From positions 1-10,487 of the forward strand of contig VBOM01000153.1 of NCBI GenBank assembly GCA_005877535.1: a stretch of 10,487 nt of DNA, read 5' to 3'. Below, in pieces: positions 6,465 to 10,487 of the stretch. Made by a program: the position numbers and the translations under genes. Every line of letters starts with the position of its first letter. Position 1 is the stretch's first letter. The notes under the pieces were generated by a model. That model searched no databases, was not told where the DNA came from, and saw only the letters and a list, made by a program, of their open reading frames with translations. Origin of the DNA: Nitrospirota bacterium. Its GTDB lineage: Bacteria; Nitrospirota; Nitrospiria; Nitrospirales; Nitrospiraceae.

Positions 6465-7331
6465 ATGCGCAATTCTCATCGCACATTGCTCCAGACTTCA
6501 GTTGAAGCAACACGCGCCTGTTATCCGACGGTGCGAGTCGGAGCCCTATGCGCTGTCGGCTTCGCCTCAGCCTTGTTTGCGGGATGTGGCGAACTCGAGC
6601 CAATGCGTGAGCCGGAGGTGGTCGATCTTGAGCTGACCACAGACACGCTAAAGGCGTCGGTGCGTGATGCGCAACGGATTGTCGCGGAGTTGCGGACTGA
6701 CCTTGAGACGAGGCGTATGGAGCTGGCGGAAGCTCAGGTCGCTCGAGCCCAGCTTGAAGGACGGGTCAGAGAAGCGGAACGGCGGGTCATCGAAGCACGG
6801 CAGGTGATCGAGCTGCAACGGGAAGAACTGGCCGCAGTTCGGACGGAGAGGGTGCGTATGTCCCGAAGCAGTCTTCAATTGCAGAGTCAGATGAAGCAGC
6901 TCAGGAAGCAGCTCTCAAGAACGGGGAAGTCGGGCCCTGTTGATGACGGGCGGGAGGCGGCCTCACTACCGTCCAGCGGTGCGGTGCGCAAGGGCCAGAA
7001 GGCGATGCAGGTTCCCGTGCCACGACATCAGCCCTCAGAATTTTTCGAGTCGCCTCAAATGGTGGCAACCCCGACTGTTGCGATACAGGGGCCGGCCAAT
7101 CGAGAGCCCTCGTCGGGGGGTGAGCAGCAGAGCACTCCACCTAAATATATTTCCGTGAAACCCGGTGATACGCTTTGGAGCATTGCGCAGAAGTATCGCG
7201 TCAATGTGGAGCATCTGCGAAGGCTCAATTACGTGACCGACAACAGGATTGTGATTGGCCAGGCCCTGTGGCTATCAGATGATCGGGCCATGGATGGGGT
7301 CGGTGCCGACAAGGTCTTGTCGACGCCGTAA
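6465..7331 (+). CDS. Coiled-coil lipoprotein with C-terminal LysM domain
   Basis: The chosen ATG at 6465 lies eight bases after the pseudopilin stop codon and is preceded by AGGAAG (6456-6461); it gives 288 residues. A long n-region leads to a hydrophobic stretch and lipobox LFAGC (Cys41), so the protein should be a lipoprotein, probably in the outer membrane. Residues about 53-152 are a highly charged Glu/Arg-rich coiled coil with heptad-like leucines. A Pro/Ser-rich linker follows, then LysM at about 227-270 (YISVKPGDTLWSIAQKY, ending VIGQALWL), which binds peptidoglycan glycan chains. Placed inside a secretion operon, it may tether the secretin or pseudopilus to the cell wall, as FimV- or TsaP-like proteins do in other systems; that role is inferred. 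The same frame extends upstream without a stop to 6216, but that part belongs to the broken pseudopilin. Confidence 0.85.
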   Translation: MRNSHRTLLQTSVEATRACYPTVRVGALCAVGFASALFAGCGELEPMREPEVVDLELTTDTLKASVRDAQRIVAELRTDLETRRMELAEAQVARAQLEGRVREAERRVIEARQVIELQREELAAVRTERVRMSRSSLQLQSQMKQLRKQLSRTGKSGPVDDGREAASLPSSGAVRKGQKAMQVPVPRHQPSEFFESPQMVATPTVAIQGPANREPSSGGEQQSTPPKYISVKPGDTLWSIAQKYRVNVEHLRRLNYVTDNRIVIGQALWLSDDRAMDGVGADKVLSTP

Positions 7332-7336
7332 GCCTA

Positions 7337-7520
7337 GGAGCCTGTCCGACATTGCCGTTTGTGACGGGGCGAAGGGGGTGCGGCCAGGTGCGAGGCCGCA
7401 GGCCCGGGAAAACCGGAGGTGTATTCGCTGGAATACATTGAGGATTTTTTCTGGCCGAGAACGACGCAGGTGGTCGCGGATTGTTCGCCGTAGTAGAAAG
7501 GTCAATGTCGGACAGGCTCC
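7337..7520. mobile_element. MITE-like element with perfect 18-bp terminal inverted repeats
   Basis: GGAGCCTGTCCGACATTG at 7337-7354 is repeated exactly as its reverse complement at 7503-7520, bounding 184 bases. Inside are two more hairpins: GCGGCC/GGCCGC (7380-7399) and TGTATTC-GCTG-GAATACA (7420-7437). There is no transposase or other gene inside. It begins five bases after the stop of the LysM gene and ends 40 bases before gspF. No target-site duplication is obvious. A non-autonomous transposable element or a repeated intergenic structured element fits best; as RNA it would fold into a long outer stem with two inner hairpins and could affect expression of gspF and gspE. Confidence 0.72.
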
Positions 7521-7560
7521 AAGATTCCTGTTATCCCCCGACATTCGTGGAAGTCTTACC

Positions 7561-8772
7561 ATGCCTGTATTTGCTTACAGAGTGGCCCGTCCTGATGGCT
7601 CAACCCTCGATGGACAGATTGAGGGAGATGAGGAACATCTCGTCCGGGCCCAACTGGAGGGCCAGGGCTTCCTCGTCTTTCGGTTGCAGCGCCGGGGTGC
7701 GGGCACAACCGGTTTGGGGCTGGGGAGGCACGCATTTGGAAAACTCCCGCTTGGCGAATTCTTGGTGTTCAATCAAGAGCTGCTCGCCCTTGTGAAAGCT
7801 GGTCTTCCGGTGTTGCGGGTGTGGGATCTCTTGATCGAGCGAGCCAACCATTCACGATTTCAGCAGACCTTGCGGACGGTCCGACAAGATATTCGTGGAG
7901 GGGCATCGGCTTCGGAAGCGCTGGCAAAGCACCCGATCCATTTCTCGGAATTGTATATTGCGACGATCAAAGCCGGAGAACAATCGGGGAATTTGGCCGA
8001 GGTGCTGCAGCGGTTCATTGCCTATCTGAAGCTGATGATCGGGCTGCGTCAGAAGGTCTCAAAAGCGCTAGCGTATCCTGGTTTCCTCGTGCTTGTCGGG
8101 ATTGCAGTCATCGGGTTTCTCTTGAGTTACGTTGTGCCGACGTTCGTGTCGGTCTATGCGGAGACGTCGAAATCCTTACCGTTTGCCACGCAACTGTTGC
8201 TTGATTTGGTGACGGGGGGCCAAGCATTCGTTCTGCCAGGATTGGCCGGGATAGTCATTCTTGGACTTGCAGGTCGTATGTACTATGTCACGCCCGCTGG
8301 CCGACTCGCCGTGGACCAACTCTTGTTGAGCATGCCCATTTTGGGACCAATTTTCGTGAAGCATTATACGGTCCAACTGACGCGCACCCTCGCCACGATC
8401 CTTGCCGGAGGCACCCCGCTCGTGGATGCCTTGTCTATTGCACGGGGCGCCATCTCCAATCGATATGTGTCGGGCGGCGTCGCGGGTGCGGTCGACGAAA
8501 TTCGCGAAGGGACGACCCTGGCCGCCGCACTGGATCGCCCCAAAGTATTTCCAAAATTGGCGGTGGAGATGCTGTCGGTAGGGGAGGAGACCGGATCGTT
8601 ACCCGCGATGTTGCATGACGTGGCTGAATTCTATGAAGGAGAACTTGATCTCCGGCTCACGCAACTGACGACGTGGATTGAACCCGCACTACTTCTGATC
8701 ATGGGGGCCTTAGTTGGTGCGATCGTCATTATCATGTATCTGCCGGTGTTTCAAATGGCTGGGGCGGTGTAG
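7561..8772 (+). CDS. gspF: Type II secretion inner-membrane platform protein GspF
   Basis: The 403-residue protein starts MPVFAYRVARPDG, the typical GspF/PilC N-terminus, with GGAAG seven bases upstream. The same frame is open back to 7255, but that extension would cross the inverted-repeat element and the end of the LysM gene, so it is rejected. Two T2SSF domains (about 66-190 and 268-390) each carry the family signature: GEQSGNLAEVLQRF in the first and GEETGSLPAMLHDV in the second. Three membrane helices lie at about 174-193, 222-240 and 375-397. In the machine it contacts the GspE ATPase and serves as the base for pseudopilus assembly. Length and architecture are normal for the family. Confidence 0.94.
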   Translation: MPVFAYRVARPDGSTLDGQIEGDEEHLVRAQLEGQGFLVFRLQRRGAGTTGLGLGRHAFGKLPLGEFLVFNQELLALVKAGLPVLRVWDLLIERANHSRFQQTLRTVRQDIRGGASASEALAKHPIHFSELYIATIKAGEQSGNLAEVLQRFIAYLKLMIGLRQKVSKALAYPGFLVLVGIAVIGFLLSYVVPTFVSVYAETSKSLPFATQLLLDLVTGGQAFVLPGLAGIVILGLAGRMYYVTPAGRLAVDQLLLSMPILGPIFVKHYTVQLTRTLATILAGGTPLVDALSIARGAISNRYVSGGVAGAVDEIREGTTLAAALDRPKVFPKLAVEMLSVGEETGSLPAMLHDVAEFYEGELDLRLTQLTTWIEPALLLIMGALVGAIVIIMYLPVFQMAGAV

Positions 8773-8832
8773 CGCTGAACGCCATACTGCGGTACGGCTT
8801 GCGCTCATGTGTGGAGGAGTGAGTAGGAAACT

Positions 8833-10487
8833 ATGGCACGGGCTGTGACGCGACCAACGTTGACGGATGTTCTCGTACGGCAGGGGATTCTGCCGAAACA
8901 GACGCTCGACCAAGTGCTCAGCAGACTGGGTGGTGCGACGGTAGCCCTCGGCCAGACCTTGGTAAGCGAGGGGATTCTCTCTGAGGATCAACTGGCCCAA
9001 GCGGTGGCAGCTCAGTTTAACTTGCCCTGCGATCTTCTGACGGAGTTCCGGGTCGATCAGTCGTTCTATGATTCCATGTCGGTGAAGCTCATGCAGCGTC
9101 ATCCGTTCATACCGATTGCAGAGCACCAAGGTCGCTTGACCATTGCCATACCCGATCCGCAGAATCTCCTGGCACTGGATGAGTTGGAGCTGCTTTTGGG
9201 GCGCCCGTTGGACCTGGTGGTAAGCTCGAGAGGTGCGATTTTGGCGTCCTTGGAACGCAGTGAAGGTTCCAGCCAAGCCCTTCGGGAGCTTGAAGCTGAA
9301 TATCGATCCGTGCTGGTAAAGGAGGATGAGCGGGGTGAGGAAGTCCTCACGATCAATCAAGCGGGAGAGGATCAAAGTCCTGCGGTCAAACTCTTGGATT
9401 CGATCCTCCTCAGCGCGATGCAGCGTCGGGCCAGCGATATTCACATTGAAGCCGCCGACCGTGCCACCAAGGTGAAGTTGCGGGTTGATGGGATTCTCGT
9501 TCCGGCGATGGAGCCGCTCGATATCCGGCTCCACGCGCCGTTGGTCTCGCGACTGAAAGTCATGTCGGATCTGGACATCGCCGAGCGGCGGGTGCCTCAA
9601 GATGGAAGTTTTCGGATGCGACTGGAGCGAAAGACCGTCGATTTCCGTGTCTCGATCCTCCCGAGCGTGTTCGGTGAATCAGTTGTCATTCGTATTCTCG
9701 ACCGGGAGGCGATCACCACAGGTGTTTCGACATTGCGGTTGGAACGACTCGGCTTCAATCAGGAAGATCTTAAGCGGTTTCGGCGCGCGATTACGCGCCC
9801 CTACGGCATGGTGCTGGTGACCGGTCCGACCGGAAGTGGAAAGACGACGACGTTGTACGCGGCGATTACGGAGATGAATATCAGGGAAGACAAGCTGATC
9901 ACGATCGAAGATCCGGTCGAGTATCAGCTGTCGGGGGTCGTGCAAATTCCCGTGAATGAAAAGAAAGGCCTGACCTTCGCCCGAGGGCTTCGATCCATCC
10001 TGCGTCATGACCCTGACAAGATCATGGTCGGCGAGATCCGCGATGCAGAGACCGCACAAATTGCAATCCAATCGTCGCTCACCGGCCACCTAGTCTTGAC
10101 AACGGTGCACGCAAACAACGTGTTCGACGTGATCGGACGATTCGCCTCAATGGGAATCGATGCCTACAACTTCTTGGCTGCGCTGAACTGCGTGTTGGCG
10201 CAGCGGCTTGTTCGAATGGTGTGTCTCGCCTGTCGAGTGGCGGTCAAGTTGGACACCGCGCTGGCCGAAGAATCCGGTCTCGATTTCGAGGGATATAAGG
10301 ATGTTCCATTTTATGAAGGCAAAGGATGCCAGGAGTGCCATGGCACTGGGTATCGCGGCCGAAAATGCATTACAGAATTTCTGGATCTGAACGATGAAAT
10401 CAAAGAAATGATTCTTGCCGAGCGTCCTCTGTCCGAGATCCGCTATCGCGCGATAACCAGCGGGATGATCACGTTGCGGCAGTCCGC
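8833..10487 (+). CDS. gspE: Type II secretion/pilus assembly ATPase GspE (3' end beyond window)
   Basis: The frame is open for 551 codons from ATG 8833 to the right edge; only the last few residues should be missing. A GTAGGA site lies just upstream, 60 bases after gspF. Residues about 1-150 form an MshEN/T2SSE N-terminal domain (GQTLVSEGILSEDQLAQAVA). The ATPase core has Walker A GPTGSGKTT (331-339), the Asp box TIEDPVEY (357-364), Walker B IMVGEIRD (397-404) and the His box TGHLVLTTVHAN (417-428). Cys464, Cys467, Cys499 and Cys502 make the two CxxC pairs of the zinc site found in GspE and PilB. RASDIHIE and RVPQDGSFRMR are also family hallmarks. It is a cytoplasmic hexameric ATPase that powers pseudopilin polymerisation via GspF. 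PilB or MshE is an alternative name; the gene order favours a type II-like system. Confidence 0.95.
   Translation, partial: MARAVTRPTLTDVLVRQGILPKQTLDQVLSRLGGATVALGQTLVSEGILSEDQLAQAVAAQFNLPCDLLTEFRVDQSFYDSMSVKLMQRHPFIPIAEHQGRLTIAIPDPQNLLALDELELLLGRPLDLVVSSRGAILASLERSEGSSQALRELEAEYRSVLVKEDERGEEVLTINQAGEDQSPAVKLLDSILLSAMQRRASDIHIEAADRATKVKLRVDGILVPAMEPLDIRLHAPLVSRLKVMSDLDIAERRVPQDGSFRMRLERKTVDFRVSILPSVFGESVVIRILDREAITTGVSTLRLERLGFNQEDLKRFRRAITRPYGMVLVTGPTGSGKTTTLYAAITEMNIREDKLITIEDPVEYQLSGVVQIPVNEKKGLTFARGLRSILRHDPDKIMVGEIRDAETAQIAIQSSLTGHLVLTTVHANNVFDVIGRFASMGIDAYNFLAALNCVLAQRLVRMVCLACRVAVKLDTALAEESGLDFEGYKDVPFYEGKGCQECHGTGYRGRKCITEFLDLNDEIKEMILAERPLSEIRYRAITSGMITLRQS

Noticed and set aside
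7255..7560. Upstream extension of gspF by 102 codons
   Set aside because: The extension overlaps the LysM gene end and crosses the inverted-repeat element. The family N-terminus MPVFAYRV starts exactly at 7561.
8710..9600. Minus-strand open frame of 296 codons
   Set aside because: It is a shadow of the gspF end and gspE; the plus strand encodes clear GspE motifs throughout.
1..10487. tRNA, rRNA, CRISPR array, riboswitch or phage genes
   Set aside because: No cloverleaf, regular spaced repeats, known riboswitch core or phage/transposase motifs were seen on either strand by eye.

Overview
The window looks like a piece of a moderately GC-rich Gram-negative genome. The outer-membrane lipoprotein secretin, the secreted BACON-type protein and the gene styles resemble Nitrospira (Nitrospirota). 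That placement is an inference from protein style only; there is no rRNA or marker gene here.

Layout. (1) Positions 1-896, minus strand: the 5' part of a secreted protein with a low-complexity Ser/Thr/Pro linker and a BACON-like beta-sandwich, running off the left edge. (2) 897-1797: a 900-base gene-poor stretch between two divergent genes. It holds an AT-rich island (about 1140-1262), hairpins, a short direct repeat and a possible relic of a small lipoprotein gene. (3) 1798-3099: a nucleotide-sugar dehydrogenase of the TviB/WbpO type, for polysaccharide precursor synthesis, followed by a strong hairpin. (4) 3375 to the right edge: a type II secretion or type IV pilus-like operon on the plus strand, in the order secretin (gspD), pseudopilin (gspG-like), second pseudopilin (broken), LysM lipoprotein, a 184-bp inverted-repeat element, platform protein (gspF), and assembly ATPase (gspE, cut by the right edge).

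How the genes work together. GspE hydrolyses ATP on the cytoplasmic face, GspF is the inner-membrane platform on which pseudopilins are extracted and polymerised, and the secretin forms the outer-membrane gate. The lipoprotein with coiled coil and LysM may link the machine to peptidoglycan. The secretin is a fusion with N-terminal TPRs and a C-terminal cohesin domain.

Main unusual points. The second pseudopilin has lost its middle: its N-terminal helix and its C-terminus are both recognisable but lie in different reading frames, joined near 6350-6358. By coincidence its N-terminal frame runs without a stop into the downstream LysM lipoprotein, so a naive gene caller would report a false 371-residue pilin-LysM fusion. 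Directly after the lipoprotein gene sits a MITE-like element with perfect 18-bp inverted ends. A naive caller would also extend gspF upstream through it. Two genes cut by the window edges (1-896 minus and 8833-10487 plus) were read directly from the sequence.
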